A stretch of DNA of 64,000 nt. Source: Agelas oroides. Its lineage: Eukaryota; Porifera; Demospongiae; Agelasida; Agelasidae. Below are positions 50,104 to 61,919 of this stretch, piece by piece. The translations under genes were made by a program, and so were the position numbers. The notes below the pieces were generated by a model. That model did not search any database. It was not told the DNA's origin and worked only from the letters and a program-made list of their open reading frames with translations. The stretch covers positions 5,646,429-5,710,428 of the forward strand of contig OX422203.1 in NCBI GenBank assembly GCA_949130485.1. Direction: 5' to 3'. Each line of letters opens with the position of its first letter. The first letter of the stretch is position 1.

Positions 50104-53100
50104 TCAGAGACCCACTCCAAAACGGGTTGATTTGTGCTCTTGTAAATTCATTAGGGAGAACCAGAAACTGATTTTAGCAGTCAATACCTTCAAGTAAGGT
50201 TTTAGGGTCCTTATTTCTGCTTCTTGTACTTGTTGAAGCATGACCTGGCCAGAAAGAAGACATTTAGCTTAGTACACTGTATAACGGTAACTACCACATA
50301 GATTAATACTGTACCATAAAAATTCTAATAAAAAACTTTACCTGAATCAAATGTGGTGGCACATTTAAAGACGGAAGGTACTCATTCTGTAAGTACACAA
50401 TCACTTCATTGCCCTAGTGAAAAATGTAATCATTCTGTAACTGTACATACTAGGTTTGGTGATCATAGCTGAGAAAAGTTAGATTGTAAATGATCTAATT
50501 GAGCATACTGACTTTCTTTTGCATGAATACAAAATGTTCTTGTATTTTAGCTCAGAACTTGCTTTCATGCTACTTCTGTCAATCTTACTCTTTTGTCCAA
50601 CATTGCTTTTAATACACCAGCAATTTCTCCTAGTGCCTGAAAAGACAATGTACATACTATCAACAATTACGTACTAAACATAACACTCACAAAACAGACC
50701 AGAAATGAATGTCCATCATTGAGGTCAAAAGTCATTTTGAGAGGTGCCAGAAAACAAGCTGGCACAATATGTTTATACATGTAGTCTGGAAAGCCAGGCA
50801 GCGTTCCTTCAGCACCTGTGATGAGACATAAAGGCAACAGGAATGTGCATGGAACTAGGTTTGCCAATCAATCCTTGTCCCATTCCTGCATTTCACCTCA
50901 GCTTTTATACTTACAGGTAAAAAGAAAAATGCAAGAGAGTTTTGCTTACATTCACTTCATATATGCACATAGTTTCTAGAATGATAAACTCGTAAACTTC
51001 TAATTGCTTGTGTTCCCGAGAACAGAGGACCAGCAGAGGGCATATTAGCTACATTTCTGGTCAGTTAAAACTTACCCCATGAATCTACCAATCTCCTAAG
51101 CACTCCAAAACAGACCTTCTGAACCTGAAAAGATTCACATAGATTAAAAGCATCTCAAGAACATAGCTTGTGACATGTTCTGTATTTGTTACTACAAGTA
51201 TATCTACATACATCACAGACCATAGCTACAAACAGCTCACAGCTGGGTCAGGAAATCCCTCTGCTCCCTGGACCAGTGTACTTAATACCTCTTCCAGGTT
51301 CTGCGACTCTGCAAAGAATGGGTACAATTTCGGTTAGAGCATTGAGGTTGGATGTGGTTGTCTTACCTTGTCTTGCAATGACCTCCGTGACATTATTAGT
51401 AGCTATAGAGTTGATGAAGAGGAAATAGGACTTGTGAAGGTTCTGTCGCTCCCTATGCTCCTAGAAAAGCAGAAAGTTACATGAAGTGTATGTGACACAG
51501 GCAATCTTCAATCGCAATTTGCTGCCCTTCAAAAAGCACAATTGCAGTGATCATACTCACACAAGACTGCATATTGCGAATTTGAAGACAATCCATCAGC
51601 TGGAACACATACATACATATATGCACACGCTCATGCACGCATTCACACACGCACTAACACATGCACGTGCACACACAAACACACATCCAGGTCTGCAGAA
51701 TCAAATGGCTGCTTGAGACATGTAACTATGCTCTGCACAACCGGCATGAACACCTCCTGAAGAAAGGGAGAAATCTTTTCCTTGTACTTGGCAATCAGTT
51801 GGTTTATCAGTGAAATGAACTCTTGGAGATCACGGCACTGCATGGGAGAACGGATCAAATTGTAGCAAATAAAATGCGGTTTTCAACTGTAGTTAAGCAA
51901 AAGGAATAAGTAACAAATTTCTCGAGGTTTTCTCGCAAAGTACAAATCAGTATCACAATTATGGAAACCACATAGAAACAGCTGCTACTGGCACAATTAT
52001 GTATGTAAAACTGGGTTTCGAGGTCCAAACGACACTAGTCAGAACTGAAGAGCTTGCATTTTATCCGGATGCAGATGTCACATAAACATACGTCTGTATG
52101 AGAAATCTATACCTACATAAAACCAGTAACCAACCTTGCAATCCTTGAGAAGTAGCAACACAGTCATAGGGATGTACTTTAGCAATTCATCACCGAGACA
52201 GATGATCATGCGATGTAGGTATTGCCTCACTCCAGAGTGCAGTAGCTCTCGCTGAGTGCCAGCTTCTAGCCCATGCAGGAAAACAGGGAGGGCCTAGGCA
52301 CAGAAAACCAACATCAGAGTCATGCAACATGAAAATAGTCATGCAGCCGATTTTTAAGTGAGATGTAGTGCATTAATTTTTCATACATGCCAAAATAGCA
52401 GATTACTGTCCACACAGTTTATCATAATACTCTATGTCTGCACAGATGCCAACAATTTGTACATGCTGGTGTTAAGACTATGCCTTTTCCACATAAGCTT
52501 TCAATTCCATTCCCAGGCCGATTCGAAAAATCGGAAACGAATTAAACTGTGTACAGCCGCTCAGGACAGAGTATTCTGAGCAATGTACTGTTTGATCATG
52601 ACAGCCACACAGATCATTAATAGTAAGTGTGAGTAGTAACATAGCAATAAACCTTGTGAGAGCTTGTGTACTTTACACACGCACTCCCTAGCAATCACTC
52701 TCATGCATGTACTCACCTCTGCAAAGCATTCCAAGCATCCGCTCTGTTCTGCTAGTTGGTGGTTAGTGAACACTTTACTAGCTCGGCTGCAACAAAGTAA
52801 AGTACCTTATTCAAACTGTAACTGTACACAAGAGAGTGAAGCAGTTATACTGCACATCTTAAACCAAACCTGGCAAAGGAGATTAGGTGGTACAATGCCT
52901 GTGCAATCTCCTCCTGTTGATTTGGATTTTCAGTCTTGGTCAACTATGAATGAAAAATGATGATAAAAGCATCAAATGTATGCTGATCAAAATCATCAAC
53001 ACCAACCACCAAATATTTAAATCACGATTCAGCTTGTGTAAAGGGTTGAGTGATAGCAAGTAAGTAATACCCACTGCTATTGCAGTAAGCATGCTAAACA

Positions 53101-56100
53101 TGCACATCACTTACCTCTGCGAGATACACAGGAAATGTGTTTACTGGAGTTGCAAGAAGTGTGTTCATCAAAGCCCTCTTACCCTATGCAAGGAACAAAG
53201 GTGATCAACCACTGTGCATGCACTGGGTGAAGCTTGCAAACCTCTGGTGGTTGTTGGGAAGAAGCAACTAGGATGCCTGCTGCTTCATACAAGAAAGTCT
53301 TAAAGAAGAAAAATGACAAATGACATGAATGGAGTCTTCAATGGATAGCAGTTGTCCCAACTCACTAGATCACTGCAAGACAGGTAACCTTTATTCTTAA
53401 GTGAACCCTGAATAGAACATAACAGTAGAAATGTACTCTGTGAAAGTGCAAAATCTACCAAGGTTTGCCAAACTGAAAAATAATGTGGCAACTATGGATA
53501 CACCAAGAACAAATAAGCATCAATACAAATTCATTACCCTGCTCCTAAGGTTGGTTTTTAGAAGTTTACTGTACAAAAATAATGCCTAGGCTATGGCTAC
53601 TTGAAGAATGACCGTCTGCAAAGTGTGCCCAAAGCATGTTTGGTTGTCGAACAGACCTTAATATTTCAGCCACATTAATAAGTTACCCATACTGGATCGA
53701 GAGGCACTGATTGTAGAATAGATGCTGTGATTTGTATGTACCGTATGATTTCTAATAATTCGTACAAAAATAAATAATTTCACTTTTAGCTGTACGAATT
53801 GATTAGAGCACAAAAATTACCAAATATTCCTAGAAACGGGGGAGGTACGAATAAATAGAGTATTTGTACGAAGTAAACCAATCGACAACTTTGAGCGGGT
53901 ACTTATCTACCTTCAACTAGCTTCAATTATACAAGGTGCAGAATGCAAATATTAAACTCTGCAATTAAAACCGGTCCTACGGTACACAACAGCTAGTAAC
54001 AAGTAACTTTAGCTTCTATCTACATACATACATGATTACGCTAAGCGATCAAGTTTATGTAGCTGCACAACTTACACTTTGAAGAATGAACTTAGCATAC
54101 TGTACATCATTCGCTGAACGTTAGTCTCATGAAGCTTCACATGACTAAATCAGGGTAGGGGACACACACAATGACCCCAATCCCAGCTAATTTCAACATT
54201 GTCCCTGGCCATATGATCAGAACCAAGAGCCAAAAAAGTGTTTATTTGTATTTTTGGACATTGGAAACACTACCTCATCGCATTTGCATCTCCCACAGTG
54301 CTTGTGCTCAAACTCATTTCTGTTGTACGAACAATAGAATTCCATTTTTACATGTACAAATCAATTACCGTTTTTCCCGGGAAAGGGGGGTGTACAAAAC
54401 AACAGGGTGTACGAACTATTACGGTACTTTTCCTTTGTAAACTTAGTGAGTAGATAGAGCATTGCGCTATAAACTGACCATTATCATTACTATGCACTGT
54501 GTAAATACTGAGATAAAGCCTATACATATTATATCTTAGCAAGGATCACAGTTTTGTAAAAACGGCAATCAATAGTGAAACTTCACACAGAAATTTATAC
54601 AGAAATGGCCAACTAGTTCAGTCTGTGCTAGCTACACTAACATACAATGTGCTCCTGTTTGGAAGACTTACTGGAACCATTAGTAGCAAGCCTTGTAGAT
54701 TCTTCATGACTTGCTCAGCCATCACTCCAAGGTGGTTCCTGCAATTACACAGGAGCATACAATAAAGTTAAAGTACCACCATTACATACAGAATACTTAG
54801 TACATAATTATAAAACAGTGTGATCTTACATACATGTAGGTCATAGAGTAAGAAACAAAGTTTCGTGAATACAGATAGATTCTGTAGATGCCACTTACTC
54901 GGATTAGTATATACTCAATCCATGAGTAAGTTGCTCTTCTAGCAGACTCACTTGAGAATAGTGCATGCATGTACCATTTACAGTCAAAGCTATGGTGTGA
55001 GAATCTTAGTCTTCTTTACTACAATGTCTTCTGATTTGTCACAGGGAAATGCAATGGCCTCAGTCATCTTGGAACTGGCAGCACTTTTCCTACAATATAG
55101 TACACATGCCACTGGACGTAAAGTGGCTCTCTACAGTTATGAACATGACATTGTTAACTGACCTGACAGCATAATATACTATAACTTACTTCACGGCCTT
55201 GATGAACCTAACAAACAGGTAGGAAAGGCGACTTCTCACAGCAGAGTTTGGGTGTCTCAGTCCTTGGCCCCCAAGAAAGCTATCCTGTTATATATGCACA
55301 TATACCAGAAATGTAAGCAAAGTAACAGTCTCTGCTACTATAATATGCATGAAGCATTTCGTAGTTGTATTACGTATTGTTGTTACTGTTGAAGTAAATA
55401 TGTCTGTTGGTCAGCAGGGAGAATGATACTAATTAACATCTAACAGATTGGTGCGTGCAACCATGAGGTGCTTACGCTAAAATAATCAGAGAGCACAGAT
55501 GGACTGTTAGCAAAAAATGACACAGCTCTTGTGCTTGGTCTGACTTGCAACAATGACCACTCAAACAGCAAAATTACATACTGCATATATGTACAGTAGT
55601 TGAACCAATATCAGTGGCATCAGCACTAACATCTGGTACTACACTTACCAACACTCCTGGGATGTACTGAGTTTCCAGGATGAAGAACTTCTCATACCGC
55701 ACCATGGTCTCATAGTACTGGCCAGCAATGAATACAAGGGTGCATAGTTCAAGTGTAATGGTAGGTATGGGTGAACATGCAGGAGTACATGAGCCATCAG
55801 CTCATGTACTCCTGGTGGGAAACATGCTAGTATATACATGCATGCAACATGTATCCTGCTTTAAGCAGCAAGGTGCCATTATGCAGAACAGTTTAACATA
55901 CTTGAAGCACTACTGCAACATGGGTGTGATGGCACACTTGGCTCTGAACAACCTAGACCAGGAGAGTGCAATGACAGGTACAATCAGCAGTTTTACCACA
56001 CCGAATTGATGTGCATGTTTGTAACATTACAGTGGAAGTCATGCTAAAGAATATAATGAGGTGCCCTAATTCCAGGGAGAGAGCAATGTATATTTATGAT

Positions 56101-59100
56101 ACTGGTACTTGACAATTTGTGGCAATCCCAGATAGAAATTGAAGATTATTCTATTGTGCATTTTAGTGCATCACCGAGTTCAACACACTACAGTGCTGAG
56201 CTTTACTAAGGGCGGGGCTTATACGTGCTTCATAGACACAGCAGATGTTCATGCATTCACATATGAGCCTTACCCTTAGTGGAAGCTCAGTGCTATAACA
56301 TGTCAAACTTAGTGATGCATTCAAAATATGCGACGGAATCTCTATCTGGGACTATCACATTTGTCTTGTCTGCATTACAGGGGTTGTACTGCACTTCAAA
56401 TCGCAAAATTATATGAAGCATAAACACTACTTTTGTCAGTTACTTTATTATTTAACTCACAGTGGTCATCATCTGGTGCCAGGGTGAGTTGGAAACATTA
56501 GGAGCACCAAATTTCTATACAAATTAAAAAAAGTAGAACAAGGAAACAGTACATTGCCCGTTACTACTGTTTAACTTATCTTACATCAATTCGTGCATGG
56601 CATCACTGTCTACAGTCTTGTATGTCTATACACAATTCACCAAACTAGCCCCTATGTTTGCATACATTTGGGTACATCTAACAGACTCAAGTCCTCCAAG
56701 TCTACCTACCTTGTCTGTGATGACTTCACCCAACATGTAGAAAACTCTAAGGGCCACCTCTACATTCATGAAGGGTTCTGATGGGAGATTGGCAAATACG
56801 GAGGCTAGCAGGGACTGTGCTGTCTGAAGAACAAGAGGGGGGTCCTGCATGGAAGGTGGGAAGGATGAGTAGTACTGATTTAGTTGGTGTTCTACGGACT
56901 CAGCAAATACTGTACAGAGCAGCCTATTACCCAACCATATTGAAAAGGTCAACATACAGTTGTGATAAATACACTCTGGATCACAATGGTACGTATCACG
57001 TGTATTTGACAAAGAGGGCTCTGGTAACAATGTGCAAGTCTATGTGGTGAGGTACAGCTACAACTATCATCTTACCAGCTGGGCAATGTTGTCAAAGAGC
57101 ACCTTTAGCTGCTTCCGGTACTCCAGAAATAATGCCTCCTCCTCACCCTTGAGTAATTTAGAGTGTGCAATTGAACCATATACTTTGTAATACTATGTAC
57201 ATGTATATTTTAGACATTGCAACACAACTGTGTACTAGCTGAGGCTAATCTCAAAGAGTCCCATAGCTGCAAAATCGATAGACATATTGTGGATTCTTGA
57301 CATACAGGGATGTATATACGTACGTAAATCTACAAGGAAAGTCTGTCTTCATAGAACATGCTGCAGTATACAATTCCTTATTTAGGTTCATACAGTCTAG
57401 TGTCAACACTTCCTACAACCAGAGCTACATGTAACCATCCACTAATGTTCACCTCATTGAGAAAGTTGTAGTCTTTGTCAAACTTGAGTTTGGTGATGAC
57501 TACTCCCAGCAGTGTCTGCAGGTTAGTTCTGTCATTGTCAGATAGATTGGAGTGGCGCTGAATGTGAGAAAGAGAGATGTAATTGTAAAAAGAATGAATG
57601 GTACATACGTGTATGTAGGACGAATGCATGTTGTAACAGATGGGGACTGAAACTTGCAACAGTTAATAACTGACTTCAGTAGAAACATTCAGCGTCTAGT
57701 ATGTGGTTTGAGAGTTCTATTATGACATTGTGGGAAAAAAACTTTTCCAGTTTGCACTATCTGCTGAAATTAAATTCTTTGGTATACGTATGGTGCAGTG
57801 TGTACATGTACCTTTAGAATGCTAATGTACTGCACAGCAAATGGTACAATGACCTCTGAGATACCATCATCTTCATCACTAAGGTACCTGTGCGTATGTG
57901 TATTTGTGTGATGTGCACATGCGGATAAAGCAAATGGGAGGGAATGTGAGGATGTATAGAAGCTACAACTAAGGTATCCCTTGATATGTTTACAGCAATA
58001 TGCATGCGATCAGAGTTGTATACCTATGTAAGTAGGGAAGTTTTGCTTCAATGGCTGCCAAAGTCAGCTTTGCATTCACCTCATCCCCACTTTTCATCAA
58101 CCTGCATCCAGCCAATAAACAAATGTACATAGTCAAGTATCACATTTACTACTCAATTATCATATCTTACACATGCAGTGTCAAACAGCTAAAGTATGGT
58201 AGTTTCATGCTCCAAGTTATAGCCAGACAACTCTCTTAAGTTTATTCATAAGTCTAACCATTCGTAACTCTAACTCATCAATATACAATCATGCCTTACA
58301 AGCATGGCTTATAGTGGGTACACCTAGCAGTTGCCAATCATGAAACTTACTTGTTCCAGCTGGTGACAAGGGCACATCCCATGCCACTGACCAGTTTTGA
58401 AAGCACTACTTCAAAGTCCACGTCCTCCTCCTGGGTGGGTAGGGAAGAGGATCCAACTAGTATCCCATCTATTCTACTGTACATCAATATATTTGTCTCA
58501 AAACACAGACTACAACACAGAAGATGGTACACACACATGAACGGCACACTAGCAAGTACTTTTCTTGTACATTGTACATGTACACATAAATAAGGTCACC
58601 CCAAGTGCAGCTGATAAGGGCTGAAATGTATGCTGTGCAGTGGGTGACTTTGTAAAACATCCAAACCTGCCCTTTTTTCAGGTAGATTTGGCTCACTGCA
58701 TGATTGTTCACACACAGACACACACACTCTGCAAAATAAACTAACTTGTGAAGGCACAACAGAGAGTACTCCAGCTGACTCTAACACCTTGCAAAGGCTC
58801 TCTACCAGTTTGGTCTTTTCCAGTGGGTCCATTCCTGCAGGTTATAGTTACCACAAAGTTACACTGGCAAAGGGGAAATGTGTTGTTAATCAAATGCTCT
58901 GAAATACAACACAGGGTGAATGCATGCTGCTTAGTGATATACATGTTCTTCTCGTGTGTCACTGTGGCCTGGTTGCAGTGTACTTATTAAACTGCAAGAA
59001 CACAAATCGCAACAAAACATAGAGAGAGTAACTTGAAAAACAGTTGCTTCTTAGTCAGCACCTTTCATTTGCAGAGAATAGGATAGGAGTGCATTCCTTA

Positions 59101-59832
59101 AATAGTAACGTGTAATGCTATTGGGACCTCACTCCACTTACCCTTGCTGACAATCTCATGAAGGCAGTTGGCTGCACCTTCACGGAGGGGAGGAACACTC
59201 AGGTACTTTAGTAACACACTGCAGGACCAAAGAAGACAATAAACAACATCCATTCCTGTGAATACACAAGGATAGTGGTATTGTATACCTTAACAGGTGA
59301 TGTTAAACACATGATATAAACTTGAACACTTGTGTACTCAAATGTAAGTATTAATAAACTTACCCAACAAACTTGTCATTAGCAATAAGATTGATGTCAA
59401 TCCAGGACACATAGGCGCCCACCACCTCCATGGCCAGACATGTCACAACATGATCCACACTCTCATAGGTTGTCTGTAAATACAGCAATATCAGTATCGA
59501 GGAAGACCATGACTATAGCAATTGATGTAAAAGACGGGGATGCAATTAAAGGTACAATAGTAACTCATTCAGAAAGAACCAATTTTTCAATGCAAAATGT
59601 TTAACTGATCCTTACAACAGCAGGGATTTGGCACTACAGTTGAATACTCCTAATCTGCGAATGGACCCTTCCGTAATCACAATGTAAAATCTGCATCGGT
59701 GCCAGTATGACTTCAATGTACATCTACTATTATGGCTTGTTCCCATACCATGATCTGGAACCAGGACTCCACCAAGTCAGCCACACACTGGTCCCTCATT
59801 GTATCCTTGATTAATGTATTGCGGGTGTTCTC
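50104..59832 (-). CDS. XPOT: Exportin-T (tRNA export receptor), 29 exons, N-terminus not found
   Basis: Exportin-T is a karyopherin-beta HEAT-repeat protein that carries mature tRNA out of the nucleus with RanGTP. Exons in transcription order: 59832-59749, 59473-59364, 59218-59142, 58834-58746, 58430-58351, 58101-58024, 57887-57812, 57557-57453, 57147-57076, 56844-56710, 56514-56461, 55952-55902, 55717-55649, 55284-55190, 54738-54672, 53407-53366, 53298-53242, 53183-53115, 52943-52870, 52786-52717, 52293-52135, 51837-51685, 51460-51367, 51308-51241, 51124-51076, 50815-50691, 50636-50589, 50413-50342, 50244-50104. All junctions are GT-AG and phases agree, giving 820 codons plus TGA. Landmarks matching vertebrate XPOT include NTLIKDTMR, EVVGAYVSWID, MDPLEKTKLVESLC, EEALFLEYRKQLK, VRYEKFF, SGVRQYLHRMIICL and YKHIVPACFLAPLK. 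Exon 1 here corresponds to about residue 165 of the human protein, so roughly 160 N-terminal residues, including the Ran-binding repeats, are missing. The C-terminus is about 20 residues longer than usual. Confidence 0.93.
51600..51684. repeat. CA-rich simple repeat in an exportin-T intron
   Basis: Imperfect (CA)n / (CACG)n / (CATA)n tract, with ACACATACATACATATATGC followed by many ACAC and GCAC words. It abuts the donor site of the exon at 51,685-51,837, so the donor GTGTGT is itself part of the minus-strand (GT)n tract. Confidence 0.75.
53740..53880. repeat. Degenerate interspersed repeat, copy A
   Basis: AT-rich stretch beginning GTACCGTATGATTTCTAATA and containing several GTACGAA / TTCGTAC words and an AAACGGGGGAGGTACG segment. 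A related sequence lies in the opposite orientation at 54,318-54,436. Both lie in the largest exportin-T intron (53,408-54,671). The element class is unknown. Confidence 0.45.
54318..54436. repeat. Degenerate interspersed repeat, copy B (inverted)
   Basis: Starts near TGTTGTACGAACAATAG and ends GTACGAACTATTACGGTAC, the inverse of the copy A start. It shares the AATCAATT and GGGGGxGTAC words with copy A. The rest of the 1.26-kb intron shows nothing else that I recognise. Confidence 0.42.
55780..55814. other. Perfect 15-bp hairpin next to an exportin-T acceptor
   Basis: CAGGAGTACATGAGC (55,780-55,794) and GCTCATGTACTCCTG (55,800-55,814) are exact reverse complements around the loop CATCA. In the minus-strand transcript it lies in the intron, about 60-95 bases upstream of the acceptor for the exon at 55,649-55,717. 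A role in splicing is possible but not shown; chance palindromes of this length are rare. Confidence 0.7.
56118..56359. mobile_element. Palindromic MITE, copy 1 (exportin-T intron)
   Basis: A 242-bp imperfect palindrome. The ends TGTGGCAATCCCAGATAG and CTATCTGGGACTATCACA pair with few mismatches. Inner pairs include GTGCTGAGCTTTACTAAGGG with CCCTTAGTGGAAGCTCAGTGC. It is clearly related to 59,930-60,183 along its length but more diverged from perfect symmetry, so it is the older copy. It lies in the intron between exons 56,514-56,461 and 55,952-55,902. Confidence 0.82.
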
Positions 59833-59929
59833 CTAGGAGAGAATAAGGTCAGACGTTGGGGGTCAAGTGGTTTCCACATGCATTAGTAACATAAGTATAC
59901 CACGAGTACAGAGTGAATCAGGTTTAATA

Positions 59930-60183
59930 TATGTGGCAGTTCCGGATAGAACTCGAATATTATTCCATCGTGTATTTCTAACGCATCACTGAGTTTGATG
60001 TGCTGTAGTACTGAGCTTCCGTTAGGGATGGGGCTCATATGCGCTTCATAGACATATCAGATATTCATGCATTTACATAGCGCGTATGAGCTGGAAGCTC
60101 AGCGCTACAGCGCATCAAACTTAGTGATGTGCTCGAAATACGCGACGGAATAATATTCGAGTTCTATCCAGGACTGCCACATA
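59930..60183. mobile_element. Palindromic MITE, copy 2
   Basis: A 254-bp element with terminal inverted repeats TATGTGGCAGT (59,930-59,940) and ACTGCCACATA (60,173-60,183). These continue inward as GGATAGAACTCGAATATTAT paired with ATAATATTCGAGTTCTATCC. The middle remains partly self-complementary (GTACTGAGCTTCC with GGAAGCTCAGCGC). The outermost TA pairs could be a TA target-site duplication, as for Tc1/mariner-type MITEs. It lies just 5' of the first recognised exportin-T exon. Confidence 0.85.
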
Positions 60184-61919
60184 GACATTTAACTTTCACA
60201 TGAGATACAGCTCTAGAGATACACTGTAGTCTGTGTAAAATAGAACTATGCAATGTGTTTGTATGTAAGGTTATGCATGTGGTAAGGATTGCCCTCCACA
60301 TCTTTCAAATGTGGTGACTGTAATTACATAAGTGACATCATATAATATATAGATCACATGATATCGATGGCTGCAACTATCCACAGATGACATAGGGAAG
60401 AGATGTTTTGCTTTGATAAGGTTTCTGTTTCAAAATGAGTTCAAGCTATAAGTTCCTCACACAGGTCCATATCCAATAACAGATTGCTGGAAGATAGCTT
60501 CTCACTTTCAATAGATAATTCCTGTTCTAAAACGTATGGGTCTTATAGAGACCCATGACCCCATAATGCACTTGACACCAATCCTGGTCATTTGCTAATG
60601 AGATGCATGACCATATAATGGTATTCATGACCTACCTGACAAGGGTTGTGCCCCACAAAGGGTTAGACAAATGCTTAGGGCTGGATTCAATTTTAGCTTG
60701 CCTGCTACTTCTCAACATCTGGCCTCATGTTCTAGCTCTTTTACCCACTATTAGGAGCTGGCCTGAAGTTGTTGTTAAAAGTTTTATGCAAGTGTACGTA
60801 AGTGGAACAAGGCAAAAGATTATGTAGAACGCCACAAGGTACTCCAGTGAAAGTGCATGATGTTTTTAATGTTAACAGCAGCACAGAATGGAGGAACAGA
60901 ACAAATCTGAGCTTAAAAAAGCACATACACTCCACGAGAGTGGCTAACATGTTACTAATGTTTTGCCTGACTGTAATTGTGTATTTACTATTATCTTGTA
61001 TCAACAGCCAAAAAGGTATATATGGCCGTCATCATTGTGTGTGGGGGACTGTTATGTACATCCATCTTTGATGGCTCTTACTTCCATATATAGCTTAAAG
61101 ATTAGTTACTATATCACGAGGGAAATATCCTCATTAGCCTCTACAACTTTACCTGAGTGTCTTAAGTGTGTGAGTATTCCTAAGGGACACAAAGTTGTGG
61201 TTTTCAGACTGATTACTCACTGTTGATATCATGTTTGGCTCAAGCTAAAATCTGATTGATTGCATCATTGTTATATCATTCATTACTTTGGGCATAACAG
61301 CTCAATCACCATTAATTATAATCTCACTGTTTCATAAATAAAACATGCAAAGACAGGTAGCAGCCATGTGTGTGTGTTGAGCCTTTACTAGACACACTCC
61401 AACTGCATCTGTCAGCAGAGCCCTCATGAATATCATTAAACGGCTGTTTTAGGGCTCTTTTGCTCTCCCATAACAATGAAATAATACGTTGTAGTTATAG
61501 TTTAATAAACACTCGCAATGCTATGATGATGTCCAACTGTTGCTAGCAACATGTCTCCATAGTTTGTGTCCCATTCAGGTGAACCCTTAAAATATGTTCC
61601 TCAAATAGAGTTACATGAGGGACAAATGATTACATAAATGTTTCAGTAAGAGACAGCAACTCTCCCAGGATGTTTTGAAGCTATAAAGGAGTAATTCAGG
61701 TGATAACGGATATACATAATATCCCCTACAAACTGATAATGATCTACTTTTTAGTAAAGTACTCTATAAGCCAGTCATGCAATCTGTCAAGAGGACAAGT
61801 TAATGATCAACTATGATAGAACAGTTAAATATAAATGAACAACTGCAGTAAAAACCTTATCCACCAGTGAAAACATGATAGCCAGTTTGCTAATCATTGC
61901 GTTCACTCTACCGGTGCAG
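60184..61919. other. Intergenic or intronic sequence, no confident gene
   Basis: The N-terminal exportin-T exons would be expected here, but I found no segment resembling the conserved N-terminal motifs on the minus strand. Plus-strand frames at 60,603-60,827 and 60,963-61,226 are hydrophobic but match nothing I know. A run into position 61,919 (TTCACTCTACCGGTGCAG) resembles a plus-strand splice acceptor for the relic gene that follows. Confidence 0.45.

Noticed and set aside
49740..50171. 143-codon plus-strand ORF
   Set aside because: It overlaps the terminal exportin-T exon in antisense, has no recognisable motif, and its composition looks random.
55719..55780. Extension of the exportin-T exon upstream of 55,717 as one open frame
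   Set aside because: It would insert residues absent from the family, whereas an acceptor (GGCCAG) at 55,718-55,719 joined to the exon at 55,902-55,952 restores the expected sequence and phase.
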